Source of the DNA: Verrucomicrobiaceae bacterium
Lineage (GTDB): Bacteria; Verrucomicrobiota; Verrucomicrobiia; Verrucomicrobiales; Verrucomicrobiaceae
DNA length: 64,000 bases
Direction of reading: 5' to 3'
Assembly (NCBI GenBank): GCA_947466075.1
Contig: CANIBP010000001.1
Coordinates: 124,001-188,000, forward strand
Below, one piece after another: positions 53,157 through 61,507 of the stretch. Position numbers and translations under genes: made by a program. Each line of letters opens with the position of its first letter. Position 1 is the first letter of the stretch. A model generated the notes under the pieces. That model made no database searches. It was not told where the DNA came from and was given only the letters and a program-made list of their open reading frames with translations.

Positions 53157-53965
53157 GCACTCCCGTCACCGCCAACAGCCCGCTGGGCGTTTTTGATTCC
53201 GGCGTGGGCGGTTTGACCGTGGTGCGAGCTTTGCGGGATTTGTTGCCGAATGAATCGATTGTGTATCTCGGTGATACGGCACGCGTGCCTTATGGGTCGA
53301 AGTCGCCGGATACGATTCGACGCTTCTCGATGGAGGATACGCAGTTCCTGGTCTCGCATGGCGTGAAGGCCGTTGTGGTGGCGTGCAACACGGCGACGGC
53401 GCATGCGCTGCCTCTATTGCAGGCGACGTTTCGTGTGCCGGTGATCGGTGTGCTGGGTCCAGGAGTCGAGGCGACCCTTTCCGATGCGAATTGTGAGCGC
53501 GTGGGGATTATTGGCACAGCGGGGACGATTCGGAGTCACGCTTATCAGCATGAGATCGCGATGAGGCGGCCGGATATCTTGATCGAGGCACGGGCGACGC
53601 CGCTCTTGGTGCCGTTTGTCGAGGAAGGCTGGATTGATCATCCGGCGCTCAAATCCGTGCTGCGTGAGTATTTGAAACCACTGCTCGACAAGGGCATCGA
53701 CACGCTAGTGCTGGGTTGCACGCACTATCCGCTGCTCATTCCGGTGCTGAAACGCATGCTGGGACAGAAAGTGCGGCTGGTGGACTCGGCGAGCACCTGT
53801 GCGGAGCATGTGAAGGCGAAACTGGAGCTTGATGGCCTGCTGCGGACGGTGAAGTCAAAGCCCTCGCTGGAGATTTTTCTCACGGATCACTCCGAACAGG
53901 CGGAGAACATGGCGAAACGCTTTTTGGGCACAGATTTCGGCAAGGTGAAGAAGGCGGTCGTCTGA
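53153..53965 (+). CDS. murI: Glutamate racemase
   Basis: 270 residues. Catalytic pair of cysteines in VVACNTATAHALP and GCTHYPLLIPVL, with the conserved start GVFDSGVGGLTVVRAL. Supplies D-glutamate for peptidoglycan. Start ATG overlaps the stop of the lipoprotein gene. Followed by the LptF/G-type permease gene. Confidence 0.96.
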   Translation: MSTPVTANSPLGVFDSGVGGLTVVRALRDLLPNESIVYLGDTARVPYGSKSPDTIRRFSMEDTQFLVSHGVKAVVVACNTATAHALPLLQATFRVPVIGVLGPGVEATLSDANCERVGIIGTAGTIRSHAYQHEIAMRRPDILIEARATPLLVPFVEEGWIDHPALKSVLREYLKPLLDKGIDTLVLGCTHYPLLIPVLKRMLGQKVRLVDSASTCAEHVKAKLELDGLLRTVKSKPSLEIFLTDHSEQAENMAKRFLGTDFGKVKKAVV

Positions 53966-54023
53966 AGCGGACTATGGCAATCTCAAATTGCCCGGCGGTG
54001 ACATCTCGCTAGCCTCGCGGCAC

Positions 54024-55163
54024 ATGTTTCCGCGCATCTTTGACCGCTACCTCGGCCGCCAGGTTGGATCAGCCACGCTGATCGGCGTGGCGCTACTCAG
54101 TGGCGTGATGGTGCTGGGCAATGTTTACCGGAAGCTGGATCAACTGCTAGGTAACACGGAGCTGCCGCTGTCGGTGATCTTGGAATTCGTCACGCTGGTG
54201 ATTCCGTTTTCGCTCATCTTCACCATACCATGGGCGTTCCTGACTGGCATCCTGCTGGTATTTGGCCGTCTCTCTGCTGACAACGAACTGGTGTCGTTGC
54301 GCATGACGGGCATGTCGATGCTGCGGATCTGCGCTCCCGTGTTTGTGCTGGCGGTGGTGATGAGCGGTGTCTGCCTATGGGTCAATACGATCGTGGCCCC
54401 GGCGGCGAAGGACCGCATGAAACGACTGTTTTATCAGGTGGCGGTAAAAAATCCTGAAACACTGTTTCAGGAAGGACAGGTGCTGGAGCGTGTGCCCGGC
54501 TACCGCATCTACACTGGCAAGCGTGACAACAAAACGCTGCTCGACCTGCACATCATCAAACTGGATAATGATGCGACGGCTGGCAGTTACATCCATGCAC
54601 GTCGTGGGCTGATCGAAACCGTGCCTGGCAAGCTGGATTTCACGATGCTACTGAAGGATGTGAGTATTGAGACCATGCCGAACAAGGTAGGGGACACGAC
54701 CCAGCCAATGATGCCGAAACCACTCGGTATGGCAGAGTTTCCCATCGATTTCCCACTCTCCTCCATGCAAAAGGACGCCGTGCGCATCAATGCGAGCATG
54801 AAAACCACCAGCGCTCTGGCCGAAGAAGTAAACACGTGGAAGGACACGGTCACCGGAGAGCAACTGACCGATGTGACGCGCTCGCTTTCACGAACCGAAC
54901 TTAACAAACGCTATAGCTTTTCGCTGGCTTGTTTCACCTTCGCGCTGGTGGGAATTCCACTCGGGGTGACGGCGCAACGACGTGAAACTTCCTCCGGCTT
55001 CGCTCTGAGCTTGATTACGGCCACGGTGTACATCGTTTTCATCATCTTGGCAGACACGCTGAACGACAAACCAGCGGCCATGCCGCATCTCATTATGTGG
55101 GTGCCCAATGTGATCTTCCTCAGCATCGGCGGCTGGCTATTTTATAAGTTGAGTAGGAAATAG
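54024..55163 (+). CDS. LptF/LptG-type lipopolysaccharide transport permease
   Basis: 379 residues with six membrane helices: three near the N-terminus (ATLIGVALLSGVMVLGNVY, VTLVIPFSLIFTIPWAFLTG, ICAPVFVLAVVMSGVCLWV) and three near the C-terminus (FTFALVGIPLGVTAQRRE, ISLITATVYIVFIILAD, IMWVPNVIFLSIGGWLFYKL), with a beta-jellyroll periplasmic region between. It belongs to the YjgP/YjgQ family that works with LptB to move LPS. Whether it is F or G is not decidable. The ATG at 54024 begins with FPRIFDRYLGRQ, the family's usual opening, and replaces the earlier start at 53988. Confidence 0.9.
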   Translation: MFPRIFDRYLGRQVGSATLIGVALLSGVMVLGNVYRKLDQLLGNTELPLSVILEFVTLVIPFSLIFTIPWAFLTGILLVFGRLSADNELVSLRMTGMSMLRICAPVFVLAVVMSGVCLWVNTIVAPAAKDRMKRLFYQVAVKNPETLFQEGQVLERVPGYRIYTGKRDNKTLLDLHIIKLDNDATAGSYIHARRGLIETVPGKLDFTMLLKDVSIETMPNKVGDTTQPMMPKPLGMAEFPIDFPLSSMQKDAVRINASMKTTSALAEEVNTWKDTVTGEQLTDVTRSLSRTELNKRYSFSLACFTFALVGIPLGVTAQRRETSSGFALSLITATVYIVFIILADTLNDKPAAMPHLIMWVPNVIFLSIGGWLFYKLSRK

Positions 55164-55194
55164 TGCAGTCGACTCCATTTTCCTTGTCTCAGAT

Positions 55195-55286
55195 GCAAGC
55201 GGGACGCTTGCGCTACGAGAAAGGGCGTCCGTTGCCGGACGCCCCGAGATTCAGGCTACATGATGATTGCGGGCAATAGCGCCCGC
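55195..55286. terminator. Cluster of three hairpins between convergent genes
   Basis: Three inverted repeats lie between the LptF/G-type gene and the convergent xylA: GCAAGC-gggac-GCTTGC (55195-55211), a perfect 9+4+9 hairpin GGGCGTCCG-TTGC-CGGACGCCC (55223-55244), and GCGGGC-aatagc-GCCCGC (55269-55286). None is followed by a clear T-run on either strand, so they are either rho-independent-like bidirectional stops or repeat elements. Confidence 0.55.
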
Positions 55287-55291
55287 ATCAC

Positions 55292-56602
55292 TCAGAGGTA
55301 TTCGTTCACAAGATTTTCCATCATCTCCTGACGACCGCTGCCTAGCAGAGGTTCACCGTTGGCGAGGACGTGAGCTTCGAGTTCGGCGAAGCCGACTTCG
55401 CCTTTCTCGATCTTCGCACCGATACCGGTGTCGTAGGTGGCGTAGCGCTGCTTGATGAAGGCGTTGATACGACCGTCATCAATCATCGCGTGGGCGATCT
55501 TGAGGCCGCGGGCGAAAGCATCCATGCCGCCGATGTGGGCGTGGAAGAGATCGACGGGTTCGAAGGATTCGCGACGGCACTTGGCGTCGAAGTTCAGGCC
55601 GCCAGTGGTGAGACCGCCCATGCGGAGGACTTCCATCATGATCTCGGTGGTGAGATAGATGTTCGTGGGAAACTGGTCGGTGTCCCAACCGATGAGCGTG
55701 TCGCCGGTGTTCGCATCGACGGAGCCAAGCGCATTGGCAGCGATGGCGACCTGCATCTCGTGACGCATGCTGTGGCCAGCAAGTGTCGCGTGATTGGTTT
55801 CAAGGTTCAGCTTGAAGTGGTCGAGCAGGTTGTGCTCGCGCAGGAAGTTCAAGCAGGCGGCGGCGTCGGAATCGTATTGGTGCGTGGAGGGCTCACGTGG
55901 CTTCGGTTCGATGTAGAACTGGCCTTTGAAGCCGATCTTCTTCTTGTAATCGACGGCCATGTGCAGCAGGCGGGCGAGGTGGTCGATCTCGCGCTTCATG
56001 TCGGTGTTCCAAAGCGTGGCGTAGCCTTCGCGACCACCCCAGAAGGTGTAGCCTTCACCGCCGAGGCGATGCGTGACATCCATGGCCTTCTTCACCTGAG
56101 CGGCAGCGTAGGCGAACACGCCAGCGTTCGGGCTGGTGGAGCCACCCTGGCAGTAGCGTGCATGGGAGAAGAGGCAGGCGGTGCCCCAAAGAAGTTTTTT
56201 ACCGGTCTGCTTCTGCGCTTTTTCGAGTTCGTCGGCGACGGCATCGAAGGCTTTGTTGCTTTCGGCCAAGGTGTCGAGTTCAGGAGCGACATCGCGATCA
56301 TGGAAGCAGTAGTAATCGACACCGAGCTTGTCCATGAACTCGAAGCAGGCCCATACGCGTCGCTGTGCATTAGCGACAGAGTTGGTGCCGTCATCCCACG
56401 GCCGCTGGGCAGTGCCGCCGCCGAAGGGATCAGAGAGCGTGTTGCGCATCGCGTGCCAGTAGGCGACGCCGAAGCGTAGATGGTCACGCATCTTTTTGCC
56501 GCCTACGATTTCGTCGGCGTTGTAATGCTTGAAGGAAAGCGGATTGCGGCTCTTGGGTCCTTCGAATTGGATTTTCTGAATGTCGGGGAAGGCTTCGTTC
56601 AT
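55292..56602 (-). CDS. xylA: Xylose isomerase
   Basis: 436 residues, the usual length for the class II enzyme. The conserved run begins [16 protein letters not shown] and includes FCFHD-type histidine region ([12 protein letters not shown]) with the catalytic His, [31 protein letters not shown] and [15 protein letters not shown] with the metal-binding acids. Converts xylose to xylulose. The ATG at 56602 (MNEAFPDI) is preferred; the frame upstream to 56632 lacks support. It is followed upstream by an MHS-family transporter on the same strand. A xylulokinase is not in the window. Confidence 0.95.
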   Translation of the reverse strand: MNEAFPDIQKIQFEGPKSRNPLSFKHYNADEIVGGKKMRDHLRFGVAYWHAMRNTLSDPFGGGTAQRPWDDGTNSVANAQRRVWACFEFMDKLGVDYYCFHDRDVAPELDTLAESNKAFDAVADELEKAQKQTGKKLLWGTACLFSHARYCQGGSTSPNAGVFAYAAAQVKKAMDVTHRLGGEGYTFWGGREGYATLWNTDMKREIDHLARLLHMAVDYKKKIGFKGQFYIEPKPREPSTHQYDSDAAACLNFLREHNLLDHFKLNLETNHATLAGHSMRHEMQVAIAANALGSVDANTGDTLIGWDTDQFPTNIYLTTEIMMEVLRMGGLTTGGLNFDAKCRRESFEPVDLFHAHIGGMDAFARGLKIAHAMIDDGRINAFIKQRYATYDTGIGAKIEKGEVGFAELEAHVLANGEPLLGSGRQEMMENLVNEYL

Positions 56603-56700
56603 GGTAGGGAAGGTAAAAGAGGCGGAACACAACGAAGTGCAACTGGTTCGTCAGGTCCGATTGGACACAATTTGGGCCAAATTGGACGCGGAGCACGGCC

Positions 56701-57972
56701 TCACAGCGCCTTCTTGTTCGTCTCCTCCGCCAGCCAAACGGAAATCAGCGTGATTGCGGCCATGCCAATGAGATACACTGCCACCGACCACGGTTTGCCG
56801 TGGCTTTGATCCAGCAAGGCGGTGGCAATGAGTGGGGCGAGTCCGCCTGCCAGCGGTGAGGCGAGTTGATAGCCGAGGGAGGCTCCGCTGTAGCGCACCC
56901 GCGTGCCAAACAGTTCCGAAAAGAAAGCGGCCTGCGGGCCATACATCGCAGCGTGTCCGATGAGGCCGATGACCACTGCCAGCACAACGAGCACTGTTTG
57001 CCGTGTTTCGATCATCCAGAAGAACGGGAAGGCGAATAGCATCAGAAAGAACGCCCCACCGAGATATACCGGCCGCCGACCCACGCGATCCGATAGCGCT
57101 CCGAAGCATGGGATCACGATCAACTGCACGGCGGAGCCAATGAGCACGGCATTGAGCAGAGTCGCCTTGGGCATACCAAGCTGCTGCGAGCCGTAGCTGA
57201 GCACGAGGACGGTGAAGATGTAAAAGAACGCGTTCTCGGCAAAACGTGCACCCATCGCGAGCAGCACGTTGCGCGGATGATCACGCAACACGGCCATGAT
57301 CGGCACCTTCGGACCTGCGTCTTCCGTTTTAGCCTGCGTGAAGACCGGACTCTCGATGATCTTCAAGCGAATGAACATGCCGACACCCAAGAGCAGCACG
57401 CCGAGAAGAAACGGCACACGCCATCCCCAGGACAGGAATGCTTTCTCGTCCATCGACGAAGCGAGCATGAAGACTGCATTCGCGAGCAGCAGTCCCACCG
57501 GCACACCGGCCTGCACCCAGCTCGCATAGAAGCCACGCCGTCCTTGATTGGCATGCTCCACGGCCATGAGCACCGCGCCGCCCCACTCGCCGCCAACACC
57601 GAAGCCTTGGATGAATCTCAAGAGTACAAGCAAAATGGGAGCCCAGACGCCGATCTGTGAATACGTTGGCAGCAGGCCGATCAAAACCGTCGCCACACCC
57701 ATCAGCATGAGCGTTGTCACCAGCATCGACTTACGACCAATCTTGTCGCCAAAATGCCCGAAGACGATACCACCGAGCGGTCGCGCAAAGAATCCGACCG
57801 CGTAAGTCGCAAAGGCGATCATTGTACCGGTCAGTGGCTCGTAGTTAGGAAAGAATAGTTTGTTAAAAACGAGCGCCGAGGCCGTGCCGTAGAGGAAGAA
57901 GTCGTACCACTCGATGGTGGTGCCGATGAAGCTCGCAATGACGACGCGACGGGTGCTGTTGGCAGTGGACAT
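56701..57972 (-). CDS. MFS transporter, metabolite:H+ symporter (MHS) type
   Basis: 423 residues. It begins RRVVIASFIGTTIEWYDFFL, the MHS signature with the W-Y-D-F-F motif, followed by FGHFGDKIGRKSMLV (motif A) and RFIQGFGVGGEWGGAVLM. Twelve predicted helices. Related members carry citrate, proline/betaine, shikimate or alpha-ketoglutarate. Adjacent to xylA downstream and to a ThuA gene upstream, all on the minus strand, so it may be part of a sugar or organic acid unit. Substrate unknown. Confidence 0.87.
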   Translation of the reverse strand: MSTANSTRRVVIASFIGTTIEWYDFFLYGTASALVFNKLFFPNYEPLTGTMIAFATYAVGFFARPLGGIVFGHFGDKIGRKSMLVTTLMLMGVATVLIGLLPTYSQIGVWAPILLVLLRFIQGFGVGGEWGGAVLMAVEHANQGRRGFYASWVQAGVPVGLLLANAVFMLASSMDEKAFLSWGWRVPFLLGVLLLGVGMFIRLKIIESPVFTQAKTEDAGPKVPIMAVLRDHPRNVLLAMGARFAENAFFYIFTVLVLSYGSQQLGMPKATLLNAVLIGSAVQLIVIPCFGALSDRVGRRPVYLGGAFFLMLFAFPFFWMIETRQTVLVVLAVVIGLIGHAAMYGPQAAFFSELFGTRVRYSGASLGYQLASPLAGGLAPLIATALLDQSHGKPWSVAVYLIGMAAITLISVWLAEETNKKAL

Positions 57973-57978
57973 GCGCGG

Positions 57979-58893
57979 CTACTTCGTTTCAGCAGCCTGC
58001 TTCGGTTTCGCGGCGAAGATTTTGCGATCCCAGTTCTTCGCGATCTGCTCTGGTGTCGCTTCAGAAGCAACGCCAGTCGCGGAAACTTCGAGCTTGGCAC
58101 TCCACAGGATGCCATTTAGCAACAAACGGCGCTGATTCGCCTCGGCCCAGTTTGCATGCAGGTCGCAACCAGTGAAGCCGAAACTGCGGCCGCCGTCTGA
58201 GCGCTCGTAGCTCCATGCGACGGTTTCAGCGCGACCGCTGTGCGCTTTAGCGTCCTCGGTCTTGCGGCTGCTGTCGGGCATGGGGCATTGCAGGAGATGC
58301 GTCACGCCTTTGTCGGCAAAATGGAGGTTGTAGAGCCAGCCGTCTTTGAGCAGCGGGAAGGGCTTCACGCCGTTGAGGATTGGATGTGTCGGGATGCTGG
58401 TGAAATCGACATCCCAGTGGCCGCGGCAGCCGATGTCGCTCTGAAACGCAGCGCCGAACATTGCTTTGAAATCAGCGGCACGCTCTGGCTTGCAATCGAC
58501 ACCTTGATGCAACAGGACGAAGCCCGCGCCTGCTTTCGCCAGTGACTCCATCTTCGCCCAGCGTGCGGGTTCGAGGAAGGAGTGCTTGTCACCGCCGTCC
58601 ATGTAAAGCAGCACGCAACGTGCGCCATCGAGCACAGCCTCGTTTTTCGGCCAGCCTTCGGCCACCATCACGGGAGCGACAGCGGGCACTGCCTTGAGCC
58701 ATTCCATGAGCAGCGCACAACCGGCGAAGTACTCGTGCTGTCCCGGCTTGTTGCTCGGCACACCGGCGATGAGCACGATCTTCGCGGCCTTGGCATCAGC
58801 GGGCGCTTGTTCCAGCGGCACCTGCTGCTGTTCGGCGGTGAATTCGGCATGAAGGGATGTAGCGAGGAAAAAAGCAAGAATGTAGCGGGTCAT
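57979..58893 (-). CDS. ThuA domain protein (trehalose-utilisation family), exported
   Basis: 304 residues with a Sec signal (MTRYILAFFLATSLHA). The ThuA domain reads IVLIAGVPSNKPGQHEYFAG, CVLLYMDGGDKHSFLEPARW, GFVLLHQGVDCKPERAADF and HPILNGVKPFPLLKDGWL. It has a class-I glutaminase-like fold, and it is common and often secreted in Verrucomicrobiota. The exact substrate is unknown, possibly a sugar. Upstream frame to 59133 is not real; the ATG at 58893 begins the signal. The gene stop is 6 bp from the MFS start. Confidence 0.82.
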   Translation of the reverse strand: MTRYILAFFLATSLHAEFTAEQQQVPLEQAPADAKAAKIVLIAGVPSNKPGQHEYFAGCALLMEWLKAVPAVAPVMVAEGWPKNEAVLDGARCVLLYMDGGDKHSFLEPARWAKMESLAKAGAGFVLLHQGVDCKPERAADFKAMFGAAFQSDIGCRGHWDVDFTSIPTHPILNGVKPFPLLKDGWLYNLHFADKGVTHLLQCPMPDSSRKTEDAKAHSGRAETVAWSYERSDGGRSFGFTGCDLHANWAEANQRRLLLNGILWSAKLEVSATGVASEATPEQIAKNWDRKIFAAKPKQAAETK

Positions 58894-58996
58894 GATGGTC
58901 AGGCTGAAGGGTTGGAGAGCGCAACACAAGACGAAACGCCAAAGCAAGCTCTTACAGCGCACCCAAAACGCACCTGTGGTGTTTGAAAGCACTACC

Positions 58997-60439
58997 ATGA
59001 AGACAACCATCCTCCTTGCCCTGGTCTCCCTCCTTGGCGCAGCCACGCTGCGCAGCCAGTCCACCGACACGCCCATCGACTTCGACAAAGTACGCCAGCT
59101 TTTCGAGAAACGCCAGAACGGTGGCACACTCACGTCCGATGAGGAGGCTTACATCGAGAAAGCGAAGGCTGCGCATGATGCGCATGATGCGCAGATGAAA
59201 AAGCAGGGCAGAAGCGGCGATCTGCCACCGCAGGGGCAGGACGGCATCGATTGGGAAAAAGCGCAAAAACTCCATCAGCGCGACAACGCGGGCGAAAAAC
59301 TCACCGAGGATGAAAAAGGTTACCTTGTTAAAGCACGAGCGGCTTTTGCAAAGCGCAATAGCGGCGGCTCAACACCTCAGCCTAGCAGTTCCGGCGCACC
59401 CTCAACCGATGCCATCGATTGGCAGAAGGCGCAGGACTTGTTCCGCCGTGAACAAAACGGTGAGAAGCTCAGCGAAGCCGATCAGAAGTATCTCGATCAC
59501 GCCAAAGAAGTCCGCAGTCGTGGCGGCAATCGTGACGGAGGTGGAGGCGGCACCGCTGGCCAGCGCAAGACTCCTGCATCGCTCAAACCACTCTCCGACA
59601 TGACCGCCGATGAAGTGTATGAAGGCGAAGAGGGCGGCCTTTATGGCAAGGGCAGCAATGAGCCGCCCGAAGCGCTCAAAAAATCTGCCGCCGAGGCACT
59701 CCCGCAGATCAAACCGCTCGATGCCGAGGGCAAACCGGCCGACAGCGGTAAGATCGTGCTCATTTCCATCAGCATGTCGAACGCCACGCAGGAGTTCTCG
59801 TTCTTCAAAGGCATCACCGATGCCGACAAACGCAAATCCGACAAGCTCACCATCGTCGATTGCGCGCAGGGTGGCCAGACCATGGCCGCGTGGGCGCCAC
59901 CCGAAGGCCGCAATTGGGATGAGGCCATGAACCGCCTGCAGCGGGCCGAAGTCACGCCGCAGCAAGTTCAAGTCGCGTGGATCAAGCTGGCCAACGCCGC
60001 TCCCAATGGCTCAAAGACCGATCATCTCACCAAACTCGAAGCCGACACCACCACAGTGCTGCAAAACGCGAAGAAGCGTTTCCCCAATCTGCGCATCGCC
60101 TACCTCGGCAGCCGCATCTGGGCCGGCAACGCCAGCACCGGCCTCAATCCCGAGCCGTATGCGTATGAAGGTGCCTTCGCTGTGCGCCATCTCATTCAGA
60201 AGCAGATCGGCGGCGATGAAGCTCTCGCCTCCAGCAAATCACCGCTGCTCATCTGGGGCCCCTATCTCTGGGCCGAAGGCGAGAAAGGCCGCAAGCTCGA
60301 CGACCTCAAATATGTCAAAGACGACTTCGCTGGCGACGGCACCCATCCCAGCAATAGCGGACGTGAAAAGGTCGCGAAGCAACTGCTGGAGTTCTTCGCG
60401 ACGAGTCCGTTGGCGAAGGGGTGGTTTGTGGGGAAATAA
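58997..60439 (+). CDS. Secreted protein with three tandem helical repeats and SGNH-like C-terminal domain
   Basis: 480 residues. Signal MKTTILLALVSLLGAATLRS, then three copies of a ~35-residue helical motif: IDFDKVRQLFEKRQNGGTLT, IDWEKAQKLHQRDNAGEKLT and IDWQKAQDLFRREQNGEKLS, each followed by an acidic segment and K-A/Y-L helix, with Gly/Ser/Pro-rich linkers. The C-terminal half has IVLISISMSNATQEFSFF (block I-like) and DGTHPSNSGREKVAKQLLEF (block V with Asp-x-x-His), the SGNH/GDSL pattern of lipases and acetylesterases. The first block carries a Ser in the M-S-N context. Start at the ATG 58997, where the signal begins. Confidence 0.75.
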   Translation: MKTTILLALVSLLGAATLRSQSTDTPIDFDKVRQLFEKRQNGGTLTSDEEAYIEKAKAAHDAHDAQMKKQGRSGDLPPQGQDGIDWEKAQKLHQRDNAGEKLTEDEKGYLVKARAAFAKRNSGGSTPQPSSSGAPSTDAIDWQKAQDLFRREQNGEKLSEADQKYLDHAKEVRSRGGNRDGGGGGTAGQRKTPASLKPLSDMTADEVYEGEEGGLYGKGSNEPPEALKKSAAEALPQIKPLDAEGKPADSGKIVLISISMSNATQEFSFFKGITDADKRKSDKLTIVDCAQGGQTMAAWAPPEGRNWDEAMNRLQRAEVTPQQVQVAWIKLANAAPNGSKTDHLTKLEADTTTVLQNAKKRFPNLRIAYLGSRIWAGNASTGLNPEPYAYEGAFAVRHLIQKQIGGDEALASSKSPLLIWGPYLWAEGEKGRKLDDLKYVKDDFAGDGTHPSNSGREKVAKQLLEFFATSPLAKGWFVGK

Positions 60440-60454
60440 GCGTCATGTTGAACC

Positions 60455-60925
60455 ATGACATTAAAGCACACTCTCTACACAGATCTCAACTCCAGGCAGC
60501 GCGAGATATACAACTTTCAAAAAGTCGCCGCCATCCTCGCGGATTACGGCTTCAATTGCATCAAGCTGGCGGATGACTGGCAGGGAGCAGACTTTCTTGC
60601 CTACCGCTTCGACGGCAACAACACCTTGAAGGTTCAGTTGAAGGGGCGATTGAGCATCGAGAAAAAATACAAAGGCAAAAATCTATTCATGACCTTCCCA
60701 TGCAAAGGTTCGTGGTATCTCGTCGAGCATGATCAATTGGTCGATCTCGTCGAGCAAAATGCCAACTGGCTCAACACCACATCTTGGAAAGACCGTGGCA
60801 TCTACAACTCAGCCGCTCCGAATAAACATCTCCTGGAGGCACTAAAAAATTATAAGCTGGAGGCGCTTCCGTATCCAGACTCCCAAGTTTTATCCTTGGT
60901 TGAAACCGAGCCTCCTTCTGATTAA
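60455..60925 (+). CDS. Putative PD-(D/E)XK-like protein, 156 residues
   Basis: 156 residues. FQKVAAILADYGFNCIKLAD, then GADFLAYRFDGNNTLKVQLK with an acidic residue, hydrophobic strand and Q-L-K, resembles the D-x(n)-(E/Q)-x-K core of restriction-like nucleases. The family is not recognised by name, so function is tentative. It precedes the toxin-antitoxin pair by ten bp and is somewhat AT-richer than its neighbours. Confidence 0.6.
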   Translation: MTLKHTLYTDLNSRQREIYNFQKVAAILADYGFNCIKLADDWQGADFLAYRFDGNNTLKVQLKGRLSIEKKYKGKNLFMTFPCKGSWYLVEHDQLVDLVEQNANWLNTTSWKDRGIYNSAAPNKHLLEALKNYKLEALPYPDSQVLSLVETEPPSD

Positions 60926-60934
60926 ACTCTCCCC

Positions 60935-61168
60935 ATGACTGCCGCCGCGATCAACATCACGAACATTCTTCAGGACGTTTTGTCCCTACCGCTGCCTGAG
61001 CGTTCCTACATCGCCGAGCGATTGATCGTCAGCTTGGACGATGACGGCGAGCTGTCGCCTGCGTGGCGGGCCGAACTGGACGCACGTGTGAAGAGACGTG
61101 AGAGCGGGGAAACGCGTTCTCACAGCCGGGAGGAAGTGCATCAAGAGATCGAAGCCATCCTCGCCTGA
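60935..61168 (+). CDS. Antitoxin of a ParD-type addiction module
   Basis: 77 residues of the putative addiction-module family seen next to RelE/ParE toxins: LSLPLPERSYIAERLIVSLD, followed by SPAWRAELDARVKRRESGE and SREEVHQEIEAILA. It would bind and neutralise the toxin encoded by the next gene, whose start overlaps its stop (ATGA). Confidence 0.82.
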   Translation: MTAAAINITNILQDVLSLPLPERSYIAERLIVSLDDDGELSPAWRAELDARVKRRESGETRSHSREEVHQEIEAILA

Positions 61169-61464
61169 TGCGCCTGACTTACACGGCGGAGGCACGACTG
61201 GAACTGGCTGAAGCCGTCAGCTACTACAAGAGCTGCCGCAAGGAACTGGGACGTGAGTTCTTCCAACGTATTGAAGATGCCGAAGAGGACATCATCCGTC
61301 ACCCGCAGGCTTGGCGCAGTCTTGGAGAGCCGTATCGCCGCAAGCTGTTAAAGCAGTTCCCTTATGGACTAATCTACCACCTGCCCGGGCATGATTGGAT
61401 CGAAGTGGTGGCGGTCATGCATCTTCATCGAGAACCGGACTACTGGCGCAAGCGAGTGGAGTGA
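61168..61464 (+). CDS. RelE/ParE-family toxin
   Basis: 98 residues. Typical RelE/ParE start LTYTAEARLELAEAVSYYKS, with FFQRIEDAEEDIIRHPQAWR, the RRKLLKQFPYGLIYHLPGHD block and VVAVMHLHREPDYWRKR at the end. ParE members poison DNA gyrase; RelE members cleave mRNA; which type is not decidable here. Pairs with the preceding antitoxin. Confidence 0.86.
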   Translation: MRLTYTAEARLELAEAVSYYKSCRKELGREFFQRIEDAEEDIIRHPQAWRSLGEPYRRKLLKQFPYGLIYHLPGHDWIEVVAVMHLHREPDYWRKRVE

Positions 61465-61507
61465 GATGCTTGCCGAGAGATCCTGATATCTCACGCGTTC
61501 TCGCAGC

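Noticed and set aside
59168..59190. Nine-base tandem repeat (gcgcatgat) in the SGNH-repeat gene
   Set aside because: In frame and only two to three copies; encodes Ala-His-Asp, with no effect on the reading frame.
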